Part shown: one piece after another, positions 40,628 through 49,867 of the stretch
How positions within the stretch are numbered: position 1 is the first letter of the stretch
Layout of the letters: each line of letters opens with the position of its first letter
NCBI RefSeq assembly: GCF_002160015.1
Contig: NZ_NFJT01000001.1
Span: 124,001-188,000 of the forward strand
Reading direction: 5' to 3'
DNA from: Anaerofilum sp. An201
GTDB lineage: Bacteria > Bacillota > Clostridia > Oscillospirales > Ruminococcaceae
DNA length: 64,000 nucleotides
Translations under genes and position numbers: made by a program
Notes under the pieces: generated by a model
Database searches by the model: none
The model's input: the letters and a program-made list of their open reading frames with translations, nothing else
Told to the model about the DNA's origin: nothing

Positions 40628-43255
40628 TTGAAAGAAGAAAAACAACGACTGATGCGAACGTTGGCTGACGCATATCAAAGCGGCTGGGCAAAATGGCTGT
40701 TCCTGATTCTGACAGTACAGACGCTTCTCCCAACTTTGATAAATACCATGCTGCTGTTTACCTCCAAGGCTTCTCTAGGGAACGTGCTCCCGGCTTTTGT
40801 AAGCTTCTTCTGCCTGCTGGCAAGCGGCGTCCTGGTTATCCCTGCGGCTATGAGCGCCACAGGGGAGAAGAAGCCGCGGCTCTCTCTGTACCTGACGGCG
40901 TTCTTCCCTTGTGCAGCCGCAGTACTTCTCTCCGATGAGATACTTCTCTTCGCACTTTACCGCCTTTCTGAAGGCGGCGGCGTATGGATAGCCCTGCTTG
41001 CCTACCTGCTTGCCGTCCTTCTGATGACGGCGGCATACATCAGAGCCGTCTCCGTGGTTCTGGCCAAAAAGCCTGTGCTGAAATCATGGAGAACCATATG
41101 GGCTCTGCTGCTCTGTGCCGCGATGGTTTATCTGTCCGTCTATCTGCTTCCCTCCGCGGCGCAAGCCCTGACGGCGGCCCTGTTCCAGGGCGGAACGCTA
41201 TGGTTTTCCAGCGTGCTGGGGGTGTTCGCATCTGTACTGGCCGGCTGGCTTCTTTTGCCTGCCATTTTGGCGCTGATTGCCAGCCGGATGGCGCCTGCCG
41301 GGCAGACGGCCGGGGAAGCCGTCGCTCCCTCGGAAAACGGAACCTCTCCAGAGGGGGAACAGGGCCCGGCGGAGTCTCTCGGAGGAGTCCGGCCAAAACG
41401 TCGCTTTTCCACGGCGAAGGCGGCGTCACATGCGGTGGAGCTTCTGTCCGCAGCCGTATTGGCCGCCGGCCTGGGCCTGGCAGTCTTTCCGAACCTAGGA
41501 AAGACGGACGCCGTCGAGGAATTCATCGGCGACTATGTGACAAAGGCAACGTCGGCCACTATTTCCGTAGGGATCGGAGATTATGTCTTTGCAGTAAAAG
41601 CATACGATGAAATGGAGCTGGAACTGGACGCCTGGGCGTTGGCGCTGGGCTTTGAGCTGGAGGAGCTTTCCTATTCCAGCCTTTCCGACATGGTCCGGGA
41701 TCATCCAGACAACGATACGGTGGCGTATCTCTATGCCTGCACGTCCGGAGAATCAACCCAGCTGGCAGGAATGGAAGAGCTGTATATTACCGGACGGTAT
41801 GAGGGCTACGACTTTTTGTTCAGTCTGTTGGATGAATACAAAAGGGCAGAAGAAAACGAGGAACTGACCAACGTGCAGCAACTCCGCCGCAACCGCATTC
41901 TGACAGGCCTGGCAGCAAACGGAGTTTGGTCCGGGACCGAAAGGCTCAGCCCGCAGACTCTGATGGAGGACGAGGATGCAGCCGCTGCGGCAGTGACGGC
42001 CTGTATCGATCTGTGCGACGAGCTGTACAACAAGGGCTTTTATAACGCCATGGCCGAGATTCAGGACATGGTAAACCCTCAAAGCATGGACATTTCCAGC
42101 GTGGTCAATTATGCGGGCAACCATCCGGACGATATCGAGGCGCAGAAGGCCGCTATGGACGCTATTCTACAGGAAAGCTCGGCGGAATTGGCAGGAAGAA
42201 GCTCTTATCTCAGTGTTTACGAGCGGTATGACAGCCTGTGGAACAGCGAAATAGCGCCGGGGGCCACAGAGGAGGAAAAGCTGGCTCATATCAAATACAT
42301 GATCTCCGCATACCAGATGAGCCTGGATTTTGAAAAAATTGTGGAATATGCCCTGACGGCTCTCGAGACCTATAGAGACGATCCGGAGCTGATGCGCTCC
42401 GCTGTGTACGCTCTGGCCGAAAGCGGCGAAGCGGAGGAGTGCCTGAAGCTGACAAGCCGCGCTCTGGCGAAGAATGCGGAAGACCCCTATATGCTGTATT
42501 ATGCGGCGGTGGCGGAGATGCATCAGCAGGATTACGATGCTGCGATCGATTATGGGCTGAAGCTTTCCGGCCTGGTAAAAAACAGCAGCGTCCCCGAGAT
42601 AGCGGACAACTATCTGTACCAGTACGTATCAAAAATGAACACGACGAGGGACGCCGGTTACGGCGGGGCCGTCAGCGAATATGTAGGGTTTTATAATTAT
42701 CTCAGCGACGAGCAGCTTGCAAAAATTGAAGCGGATGAGCTGCTTTACCAGTATATCCAGGCCTGGCGCGGCACATACACCTATAACCAGGGAACCAGGG
42801 AGGAAGCGCCTGTGGAAGAGGTGCTGGCGTCACTGGACAGGGTCCTCGCCATCCAGCCGGAAATCGGGCAGCCTTACCGAATGAAGGCCGACCGTTTGGC
42901 GGCGGCAGTGACCAAGAGCGAAAAGGCCCTGAGTGATACGGAGGCCTATCAGGAGATTGTGGATCTTTATATAAAGGCCACCCAATATGTGCCCAACGAC
43001 CCCTATATCTGGTTTAACCTGTACGACATATACCGTCAAATGGGCGATTACGTCCATGCGCAGCAATGCGCTGAGCTGGCGCTCACCTTTTCCAGCTGGA
43101 GCGATTATATCGGGGACGGCGAGGGCATCGGCGTCCATATCCATTCGGATATCAGCGCCTCGCAAAGCTTGCTGCTGGACCGTTTCCGCGAGCTGTATAA
43201 CGAGAGGAACGGGATCGAGGAGGAAGAAACCGGTTCTGTGGGAGAGGGGGAATAA
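40628..43255 (+). CDS. large polytopic membrane protein with TPR-like C-terminus
   Basis: An 875-residue protein. Residues 1-300 hold seven or eight hydrophobic segments in a short-loop array (WLFLILTVQTLLPTLINTM to AAVLAAGLGLAVFP), with a polar Pro and Gly-rich loop near 225-265. The remaining 570 residues are soluble and helical with tetratricopeptide-type repeats, for example ELMRSAVYALAESGEAEECLKLTSRAL, PYMLYYAAVAEMHQQDYDAAIDYGLKL and PYIWFNLYDIYRQMGDYVHAQQCAELAL. The start is TTG 40628 with AGGAGG eight bases upstream. It is the largest product of the block and could be its scaffold or channel. It continues into the next gene after three bases. Confidence 0.82.
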   Translation: MKEEKQRLMRTLADAYQSGWAKWLFLILTVQTLLPTLINTMLLFTSKASLGNVLPAFVSFFCLLASGVLVIPAAMSATGEKKPRLSLYLTAFFPCAAAVLLSDEILLFALYRLSEGGGVWIALLAYLLAVLLMTAAYIRAVSVVLAKKPVLKSWRTIWALLLCAAMVYLSVYLLPSAAQALTAALFQGGTLWFSSVLGVFASVLAGWLLLPAILALIASRMAPAGQTAGEAVAPSENGTSPEGEQGPAESLGGVRPKRRFSTAKAASHAVELLSAAVLAAGLGLAVFPNLGKTDAVEEFIGDYVTKATSATISVGIGDYVFAVKAYDEMELELDAWALALGFELEELSYSSLSDMVRDHPDNDTVAYLYACTSGESTQLAGMEELYITGRYEGYDFLFSLLDEYKRAEENEELTNVQQLRRNRILTGLAANGVWSGTERLSPQTLMEDEDAAAAAVTACIDLCDELYNKGFYNAMAEIQDMVNPQSMDISSVVNYAGNHPDDIEAQKAAMDAILQESSAELAGRSSYLSVYERYDSLWNSEIAPGATEEEKLAHIKYMISAYQMSLDFEKIVEYALTALETYRDDPELMRSAVYALAESGEAEECLKLTSRALAKNAEDPYMLYYAAVAEMHQQDYDAAIDYGLKLSGLVKNSSVPEIADNYLYQYVSKMNTTRDAGYGGAVSEYVGFYNYLSDEQLAKIEADELLYQYIQAWRGTYTYNQGTREEAPVEEVLASLDRVLAIQPEIGQPYRMKADRLAAAVTKSEKALSDTEAYQEIVDLYIKATQYVPNDPYIWFNLYDIYRQMGDYVHAQQCAELALTFSSWSDYIGDGEGIGVHIHSDISASQSLLLDRFRELYNERNGIEEEETGSVGEGE

Positions 43256-43258
43256 GAT

Positions 43259-44209
43259 ATGGTATCCATCATCTTCGGCATCCTGCTGGCGATCGATCTG
43301 TTTTTCATATTCTTTGCCGGCGGTAGCATAGCGCTGACGATTCCCGCGGCTCTGCTTTGCGTGGCGGGAATCCTGTCCCCATGGCTGTTTCCACGTCTGC
43401 TTGCTTTCCTTGAAAAAAAGGCCGGTGAAAAGGGGCAAAAGCTGCTCAAATGGAAAAAACAACTGAAAGGGCTGTTCTGCTGCATCCTGGCGGCAGGCTC
43501 GCTGTTGTGCGGCAGTCTGGCGGGAATCCGGTATGGGGACGATGAGACGGATCTCTATAATTCCCTGTGCGCAGAAATGGAGGTAGCCGCTGCCATGGGC
43601 GATCTGGAAACCTGTGAAAACCTCGCTGTCGCCTATATTGTGCAATTCGGAGAAACCGAAACCGTCAATTTAAGCCTGGCGAAGGCGGCTTCCCTGGCCG
43701 GGGTGAAAGAGAGGGCGGATTTGTATTTTTCCCATTTGAAATCTAAGACCTCCCGGGAATACTACGCCGCCCGTTCCTATTATGTCAGCTCCTTCTCAGA
43801 TGAGGAGGACGAAACGGAGGAGCTACGGAACCTCTGGCGGGAAGCGGCGATGGAGCATCCCGACTGGGGATATGCCAACCTGATGGCGGGAGTGGCTTAT
43901 CTTGCTTTCGGAGAACGGTTGGAGGATGACTCTTTGAAGTTGAAATACGACAACGGGGAATGGGTCGAGTTCCGGAACACAGGCCCCTCCACCTACACGG
44001 CGCAGTATTACCTGGCCCTTGCTTACGGGCAGGAGCCGCAAAACCCGCTGCCAGCCGTCTATCTGGGCGTGATCTCCTGCATGCAGGCGCATTTTGGCGA
44101 AGCGGAGCAATATTTTCAGGCTGCTGAGGAGCGGATGCGAACCAGCGGGATGGACAGCGAGCTGCAGGATACCATTGACACCTACCGGCAGATCATGAAG
44201 GAGGCGTGA
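43259..44209 (+). CDS. membrane protein with TPR-like domain
   Basis: A 316-residue protein. Two or three N-terminal transmembrane segments (IFGILLAIDLFFIFFAGGS, LTIPAALLCVAGILSPWLF, LFCCILAAGSLLCGSLAGI) precede about 215 residues of tetratricopeptide-like helices (MAAMGDLETCENLAVAYIVQFGE-type, then ANLMAGVAYLAFGERLEDD and GTAQYYLALAYGQEPQN-like pairs). It looks like a shorter paralogue of the preceding 875-residue protein and begins three bases after it. AAGGAGG inside its last codons serves the next gene. A paired membrane TPR complex is likely. Confidence 0.82.
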   Translation: MVSIIFGILLAIDLFFIFFAGGSIALTIPAALLCVAGILSPWLFPRLLAFLEKKAGEKGQKLLKWKKQLKGLFCCILAAGSLLCGSLAGIRYGDDETDLYNSLCAEMEVAAAMGDLETCENLAVAYIVQFGETETVNLSLAKAASLAGVKERADLYFSHLKSKTSREYYAARSYYVSSFSDEEDETEELRNLWREAAMEHPDWGYANLMAGVAYLAFGERLEDDSLKLKYDNGEWVEFRNTGPSTYTAQYYLALAYGQEPQNPLPAVYLGVISCMQAHFGEAEQYFQAAEERMRTSGMDSELQDTIDTYRQIMKEA

Positions 44210-44211
44210 CA

Positions 44212-46065
44212 ATGAAACGGAGAATTGCATCCCTCTTGCTTGCGATTGCAATGACCCTCACGGCGCTTCCCTTCGCTTCCACAGAGGCGGAGGCCAAAGT
44301 TCTGCTGCCGCCGGGGGAATCGCTGAGCACGCGCCCCAGTTGGGAGCGGCAGTTTCAGGATGCGCTGAACAATCTCTCCATGGGCTTCAACTCCACAACG
44401 CAGCAGTATGACGCGGGAGTGAGAGACCTGATACAGCAAAACAGCGAAAACTACAACTTTACGCCGTATGTCGGGAATTCTTTCAGTGTCTTCGCAAAGA
44501 ACGCGCCCCAGGAAGATGGGGCCGGGCAGTCATACGAGGGGATGAACGTATATGAGGTGGCCGATGCCATCAGTCCTCCCGGAGCATTCAACAGCGACTT
44601 CGTTGAGTTTCTGGAAAATGAACTCTTGTACACCGCGGAGGGGATCGCCGGCCCCCTCCTTGGCGATCATAATTTCATTAACGACTTCATGCAGGAGACC
44701 GGCCGCCCCTCGAATTCCTACAATTTGGCCATGAACGAATTTGCCGACGGTTTCAACCAGTTTTACAGTATCCCTCTGATAAAGTTCGGCGTCGATACTG
44801 TTGGAATCATAGGCTCTAGCGAGGAAGTAATGGCCGGAATGATCGCCCGTGACCTCAATCATGGTTCTCCATTGGTCCAAAAGGTCGCCGCAGAGTGGGG
44901 CAACTTCCTTCCGACCGTTAGTAAATTGTCCACTATTAGCCAAAATGTGGGATACGTCGGCGCGGTGCTCGACGCTTATAAGTATGCAGGCCAGATTTCC
45001 GAAGGCTTCAGCAACAACCCCTTTGCCGGCGGAGGCTATGAGGGGTTGGAATTCGCGGTCAATGCATTGGACGGAGCGATGATCGGCGTTGCTCTGGGAG
45101 GAGGGCCGCTGGGTGCGATAGGAGCCCTCACATACGGTATTATCCGGGATCGGCTTGATTCGGATCCGGTTCTCGTTGATGTGGTAAAAACCTTGTGGGA
45201 TAAGACTGGTTTTGTTGGGCAGATAGCTGATGCCGAAGTCCGCATTATGAATGAATTGCTCACGCCTCTCCTCCTGGAGGGGATGATCGCATGGGACGAT
45301 TTGACCGGATGGGAACATTTCGGCGTTGAAGACGATGCGAACATAGCGGGCTACGACCATGTGCAAAAAATGCGGGAGCTCTGGTATCAAAAGAACCAGG
45401 AGCTGGCACAACTGATACGGGAGGGGAAGGAAAACACCCCGGAAGCGCAGGCGCTGATACAGTGGCTACTGGCCCGGCAGAAATGGGTCAAAAACGACGG
45501 CCCGCGCGCCGGCCATGTGGATATGAAAAAGCCCAACATCTACCTGTACCCCGAAGAGGAGACGGAGATCACCGTCACCTTTGACCGGCCGGAGCTTCTG
45601 ACCGTGTCCGACCCGCTGTATGGGGACGGATGGACAGTTACCGCCCATCCGGACGGCACGTTGGAGGATGCAGGCGGCAAATATGGCTTCCTGTTCTACG
45701 AAAGCCTGGCAGATCCCTCCATTTTCCGCCTGGACGAGGGCTTTGTGGTGAAGGCGGAGCAGCGGGAGCAGACCTACCGCCGGGTGCTGGAGGCTTATGG
45801 CTTCAACGAGCAGGAAATTCTGGACTTTATCGAATACTGGACGGATTACCTGGAGCCCGGCGTAGATTATGTGATGTATCCGCTGCTCACCGAAGGGGTG
45901 GATGCGGAAATGCCGGTCCGCTTCTCGGTCCAGCCGGACAACATATTCCGCCTGTGGTTTGGCTTTGTCCGGTACGAGGGCGGCGCGGTTCCCGAGCCGG
46001 AAATCGTTCCCATGGACCGTAGCGGCTTTGAGGCGGTCGAGTGGGGCGGCGCAGTACTGAACTGA
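44212..46065 (+). CDS. secreted protein with C-terminal KPNIYLYP-type domain
   Basis: A 617-residue exported protein. The signal peptide (MKRRIASLLLAIAMTLTALPFASTEAEA, residues 1-28) has a normal AxA-type cut site. A helical middle (about 60-430) has small-residue patches such as GAMIGVALGGGPLGAIGALTYGI that could insert in membranes. The last 190 residues begin VDMKKPNIYLYPEEETEITVTF, a beta-rich domain type recurrent in secreted bacterial proteins of unknown role. The ATG 44212 follows AAGGAGG, placed in the end of the previous gene. The mid-region Gly-rich hydrophobic segments resemble those of pore-forming or toxin-carrier proteins, which is speculation. Confidence 0.8.
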   Translation: MKRRIASLLLAIAMTLTALPFASTEAEAKVLLPPGESLSTRPSWERQFQDALNNLSMGFNSTTQQYDAGVRDLIQQNSENYNFTPYVGNSFSVFAKNAPQEDGAGQSYEGMNVYEVADAISPPGAFNSDFVEFLENELLYTAEGIAGPLLGDHNFINDFMQETGRPSNSYNLAMNEFADGFNQFYSIPLIKFGVDTVGIIGSSEEVMAGMIARDLNHGSPLVQKVAAEWGNFLPTVSKLSTISQNVGYVGAVLDAYKYAGQISEGFSNNPFAGGGYEGLEFAVNALDGAMIGVALGGGPLGAIGALTYGIIRDRLDSDPVLVDVVKTLWDKTGFVGQIADAEVRIMNELLTPLLLEGMIAWDDLTGWEHFGVEDDANIAGYDHVQKMRELWYQKNQELAQLIREGKENTPEAQALIQWLLARQKWVKNDGPRAGHVDMKKPNIYLYPEEETEITVTFDRPELLTVSDPLYGDGWTVTAHPDGTLEDAGGKYGFLFYESLADPSIFRLDEGFVVKAEQREQTYRRVLEAYGFNEQEILDFIEYWTDYLEPGVDYVMYPLLTEGVDAEMPVRFSVQPDNIFRLWFGFVRYEGGAVPEPEIVPMDRSGFEAVEWGGAVLN

Positions 46066-46080
46066 GAGCAGAAAACAAGA

Positions 46081-46109
46081 GGCGCGGGGAGACAGCTTCT
46101 TCCCGCGCC
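46081..46109 (+). terminator. hairpin within the secreted-protein block
   Basis: Eight-base arms GGCGCGGG and CCCGCGCC surround a 13-base loop, 15 bases after the 617-residue gene. The T-run is weak (TTACAGT), so partial termination or processing is more likely than a full stop. Confidence 0.6.
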
Positions 46110-46139
46110 TTACAGTAAAAAAGGAGGATCTAGTGTGCC

Positions 46140-47249
46140 ATGAAGATTCGGGCTACATGGAAAAAGCGGATATGGGGAATGGCACTGGCGCTTTGCATCA
46201 CGCTCCCAGCGCTTGCCCAGCCTGCTTTGGCTGCGGAAGAATATATACCCGGCAATCCCCGCTGGTCAGGCTACAAAAATCAAGTGCAGTGGGATAAGCC
46301 GGAAAACGCCGGTTCCAGCGACAGTTTCGAGTACGAGGCTCATCTGCTTCTCGAAGGCGAGGTGTTGGAAAACCAGACGTCGGAGATCCAGCCCTATGTC
46401 TTTTTCTCATCCGATACCGTGACCCTGCCGCAGGAGGAATACACCATCCGGGTGCGTGCCCGGTGGATTATGATCGTCGGGGATCCGGACGGCCAATATA
46501 TGGTAGCCGATGTTGGGGACTGGGGGCCCTGGGCCTCCAGCGGCCCGGAAGCAGACGGGCCGGCCCCTGCTGCGGCTGGCTCCGGGAAGGTGGAACTCAC
46601 CTTTCCGGATAACGGCGTGTCCGTCTCCCTCCAAGCGGATTTATCGGAGGATGCAGAGCTCTATGCCGATACAATGGCGGCGGAAAGCCTGCTCTGCGCC
46701 GATCCCGGACTGGAAGCCCAGCTGCCAGGGCTTTTATCGGTCTATGAGATTTCGATCCGGCAAAGCGGCAGACGGCTGGAGCTGGGGGACATTCCGATAG
46801 AGATCCGCATCCCCTTAAATGATCATCTGAAAAGCCAAAGCCATCATCAGGCGGTTTATCTCGGTGAGGAGCCGGAGCCTCTTGAAACCGTTTCCGAGGG
46901 CGACGCTTTGATTTTTGAAGCCCCTTCCCCGGGGCGGATCGCTATCCTCGGATCCGACAAGCCCTTTGTGCCGGTAGCCGCTTCCTCGGATAGCCCACAG
47001 TCTGAAGCGTCTGGAACTGCTTCCATGGAAAGCAAAACCCCGGAAACCTCCGCTCAGGCGTCCGATGGCAACGGCTCTGAAGAACCAGTCTCACCGGACA
47101 GTCCGCAGGCAGAGGAACCCGAACCGGAAAAGGATGACGGCGAAACTTCCTATATGGCGGTTGGGCTGATCGTTGCCGCAGCAGTTGCAGCAGGGGTTAC
47201 GGCTTTTATCCTCCTTGCACGCAGAAAAAAAGCATCATCTCATAAATAG
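46140..47249 (+). CDS. secreted protein with C-terminal membrane anchor
   Basis: A 369-residue protein. The signal peptide (about 1-31, ending ALAQPALA) is followed by a beta-rich ectodomain with aromatic segments (WSGYKNQVQWDKPENAG and VRARWIMIVGD, the latter like a fibronectin-type or Ig-like strand) and a second domain around 150-280. A Ser, Glu, Pro-rich linker (about 285-335) precedes a single hydrophobic helix (VGLIVAAAVAAGVTAFILLA) and a basic tail RRKKASSHK. This architecture is that of a surface protein without an LPxTG sortase signal. It has its own AAAGGAGG site. The stretch is probably exposed on the cell surface. Confidence 0.85.
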   Translation: MKIRATWKKRIWGMALALCITLPALAQPALAAEEYIPGNPRWSGYKNQVQWDKPENAGSSDSFEYEAHLLLEGEVLENQTSEIQPYVFFSSDTVTLPQEEYTIRVRARWIMIVGDPDGQYMVADVGDWGPWASSGPEADGPAPAAAGSGKVELTFPDNGVSVSLQADLSEDAELYADTMAAESLLCADPGLEAQLPGLLSVYEISIRQSGRRLELGDIPIEIRIPLNDHLKSQSHHQAVYLGEEPEPLETVSEGDALIFEAPSPGRIAILGSDKPFVPVAASSDSPQSEASGTASMESKTPETSAQASDGNGSEEPVSPDSPQAEEPEPEKDDGETSYMAVGLIVAAAVAAGVTAFILLARRKKASSHK

Positions 47250-47345
47250 GATGAGACTATCAGAACCATACAAACATCGGGATACCATGCCATTGTATCC
47301 TGTCCAGCTTTATCCCCGGCAAAGCCGGAAAAAGGAGGAGAGCTC

Positions 47346-48767
47346 ATGAAGAGACTGATTGCAGTGTTGCTGACCATTTGCATCGCTGCTGGATTGCCCG
47401 TAGCGGCATTCGCGGAAAACGGACCGTCTTCCGGAGAATGGAGCAGCGCCTGGATTCAACTGATTCAAGGAGAAGAAGCGCAGCTTCTATTCAGCAGCAG
47501 CGAGCCGGCTGTCGAAGTAGCGGGAGCGGCCTATGATCGTGAGACCAACACCATCACGCTGACCAACTACAATCACCCGAACACCAGTTTGAACACCAAT
47601 GAAATGGGAGATGATTTGAAGCTGAAGTTAGTTGGGGAAAACCATATTTCCGCTCTTGTTGTGTGGGGATTCGGATGGGGTGGAAGCTTGGAAATCATCG
47701 GGGACGGTTCGCTGATTATCAATGAGACCAAGAAATCCCCCATTGCGATACGGTTTATGGCAGAAGGGACGAAAGGCGTTCTCAAAATCGGTCCGGAAGC
47801 TACGCTGACAGCATATAGAGGTTCCGACGCCGAATATTATTCCGCAGCGTTTGTGGGTTCTATTTCCAGCAGTTTTCCCTTGCAGGGCAAGCTGGCAGCA
47901 GAACCAATTCTGACAGATGACTCCGGCATGGAAGAAGAGGCCTGGCTTGGAGAAACAGTCATAAAGGAAAGCGAATACACCGCCGACGTTGAACTTGCTT
48001 CCAAAAAAGGCGATAATCGGCTCTATGGTATCCGGGTTCTTGAGCCTGATGAGGTCATTACCGAAGGGCAGGTGGATATTTTTGAACTGATCCCTGCCGC
48101 CGGGCTTCCAAGTGGAAATGAGTATCTCGCTGTCAGCGTCGCTACCCTCCGTCAAGACAGATGGCCGGAGGAATACACCAAAGACCCTGAAAACAAAATG
48201 ATGACCCTAAGACAGTCTGAGTTATCCAGCATGGGGGCCATTGAAAAGGATGGAGAAATATTCTTTTGGGGCACGGACGGTTTGGAAGAAAGCGAAGAGT
48301 ATCCTAAGGAGTACATGTATTCCGTCTATCGGAGCATCATGGAAATCCCAATCACAGATGCATGGAGCGGCGAGACGGCACCTGCAAAGCTTGTAGTTCC
48401 TGTGGACGGTCTAAGGAACCTCACCACCGATCAAAGCGCGGTTCCGGAGGATTATCGGCCTGAAATTGAAAAAACAGGTATGTATAGTTATTACTGCACA
48501 AATGATGTGATTCAGATATCCCCATCTGGAGATGCCGCCGCCGTTTCAGCCGGAAGGGAAAATGTAGATCCCGTCGACCCGGCTGACGGGGAATCCATTT
48601 CCCCGCCGGCAGACCTGCCGGAAGAGTATGAAAACGGATGGACAGTGCTCTCCATTGCCGCCGCCATTTTCTTAGCCGCAGTAGTGACAATGGCTTTTTT
48701 CGTTTTGGTTCGCAGGAAAAAGGCTTTAGAAAAAACAGAAGGAAAGGATGTGGGCCGCAATGAGTGA
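47346..48767 (+). CDS. secreted protein with C-terminal membrane anchor
   Basis: A 473-residue protein with the same plan as its upstream neighbour: signal peptide (MKRLIAVLLTICIAAGLPVAAFA), an ectodomain of about 400 residues with parallel-beta-like repeats (DLKLKLVGENHISALVVWGFG, LEIIGDGSLIINETKKSPI, VLKIGPEATLTAY), a Pro and Asp-rich linker, a hydrophobic helix (WTVLSIAAAIFLAAVVTMAFFVLV) and a basic RRKKALEK tail. The beta pattern in residues 45-170 resembles carbohydrate-binding or pectin-lyase-like solenoids but is not diagnostic. AAAGGAGGAG precedes the start. Confidence 0.85.
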   Translation: MKRLIAVLLTICIAAGLPVAAFAENGPSSGEWSSAWIQLIQGEEAQLLFSSSEPAVEVAGAAYDRETNTITLTNYNHPNTSLNTNEMGDDLKLKLVGENHISALVVWGFGWGGSLEIIGDGSLIINETKKSPIAIRFMAEGTKGVLKIGPEATLTAYRGSDAEYYSAAFVGSISSSFPLQGKLAAEPILTDDSGMEEEAWLGETVIKESEYTADVELASKKGDNRLYGIRVLEPDEVITEGQVDIFELIPAAGLPSGNEYLAVSVATLRQDRWPEEYTKDPENKMMTLRQSELSSMGAIEKDGEIFFWGTDGLEESEEYPKEYMYSVYRSIMEIPITDAWSGETAPAKLVVPVDGLRNLTTDQSAVPEDYRPEIEKTGMYSYYCTNDVIQISPSGDAAAVSAGRENVDPVDPADGESISPPADLPEEYENGWTVLSIAAAIFLAAVVTMAFFVLVRRKKALEKTEGKDVGRNE

Positions 48768-49674
48768 CCGCAGAAAACCAAAATGGAGTTTATTCATTCC
48801 CGTTCTCCTGTGTCTGACCGTCCTGGCTGGGTGTGGAGAGTCGGCAGAAAAAATAACAGAAAATTCGGATACAGGATCTGTCGTGGAATCCTCGACAGGC
48901 TCTCCGAAACTGCAGGCTTCTGACCCGCATGAAGTGCCATCCTCTGATGCGGAGGAACCGGATGCGCAGGAGGAATGCCAAATCTACACTGCCATCATAA
49001 ACAGCTCCTATGGGCTGATAGACGCGACTCTGGCCAATCCGGAGACCATTTCATCGGCCAGGATCGATGTGTTTGATTTAGTTTCTCAAAAGGCTTTCTA
49101 TGAAGACATCTTTGGTGAAGGCATTTCCAGGGAGGAGATCGATACCGGGCATTACAGCGCGATGTATGATAATTTTGTGCCCGATTTCGAAGCATATTGG
49201 GCGGCCAACGGCGAGGGGAGCCATCCGGATTTTGAGATCACCCTGACCATTGAGCGGACCGATGGAGAAACGGAAACCTATGTGGCCGAGCATATGGGCG
49301 GAAGCCCCGAGTTTCGCTGCTCCTATGACCCGGATACTGGTATGGTGGAAATCCGGTTGTATGAGTTTAAAGGAGAGGACTTCCTCCCCGTGGTGTGCGG
49401 TGCGCCGGAAGACGCGGTGGGTAAAACTGTCAGTGTGACGGTGCTGGCGGATGGTCAGCCCATCCCTCAGGAAAACTACGCAGTTGACGGTGAAACGGAG
49501 GAAACCGAGATTTCCTCTTGGGATAATCCGGATGAACGTCAGACTATAACGCAATATATCACAGTTGTCACCGCTTTGCTCCCTCCGTCTGTTTATGCTG
49601 AAGCCAAGACGAGCGTCGTGCTGGACATGGAGCTCAACGGGCACCGGTTTACCTACACAAGCCCAATCGCATAG
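48760..49674 (+). CDS. uncharacterised lipoprotein
   Basis: A 304-residue lipoprotein. MSDRRKPKWSLFIPVLLCLTVLAGC is the signal peptide with lipobox LAGC. A Ser and Glu-rich linker follows, then a domain with charged, beta-rich character (FEITLTIERTDGETETYVAEHMGG, VEIRLYEFKGEDFLPVVCG). It overlaps the preceding gene by eight bases, so translation is coupled to the anchored protein. It resembles the first lipoprotein of the block in layout, though not closely in sequence. A terminator follows about 150 bp later, ending the block. Confidence 0.83.
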   Translation: MSDRRKPKWSLFIPVLLCLTVLAGCGESAEKITENSDTGSVVESSTGSPKLQASDPHEVPSSDAEEPDAQEECQIYTAIINSSYGLIDATLANPETISSARIDVFDLVSQKAFYEDIFGEGISREEIDTGHYSAMYDNFVPDFEAYWAANGEGSHPDFEITLTIERTDGETETYVAEHMGGSPEFRCSYDPDTGMVEIRLYEFKGEDFLPVVCGAPEDAVGKTVSVTVLADGQPIPQENYAVDGETEETEISSWDNPDERQTITQYITVVTALLPPSVYAEAKTSVVLDMELNGHRFTYTSPIA

Positions 49675-49824
49675 ACGGTGACTCTTATCCTTGGAAACGA
49701 GGTTTCAAAAAGATTCGGGGCCTGCAAAGGCGTATGCCGGCGGCATAACTATGATTCAATGAAACCTCTTTGTAAAGACCTGAAAATGTCTTCGCCTCTA
49801 TCTATGGGCAAAGCCATTCAAAGC

Positions 49825-49860
49825 AGCAGGAGGCCGGTCGGTATCGACCAGCCTCCTGCT
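49825..49860. terminator. strong hairpin between the envelope block and macro-domain gene
   Basis: Sixteen-base arms (AGCAGGAGGCCGGTCG and its near-complement with one mismatch) around a GTAT loop. It lies between convergent genes and may end both transcripts. Confidence 0.7.
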
Positions 49861-49867
49861 TACTGTG

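Noticed and set aside
49680-49860. Small plus-strand frame after the last lipoprotein
   Set aside because: Random composition, no ribosome-binding site, and it contains the strong terminator hairpin.
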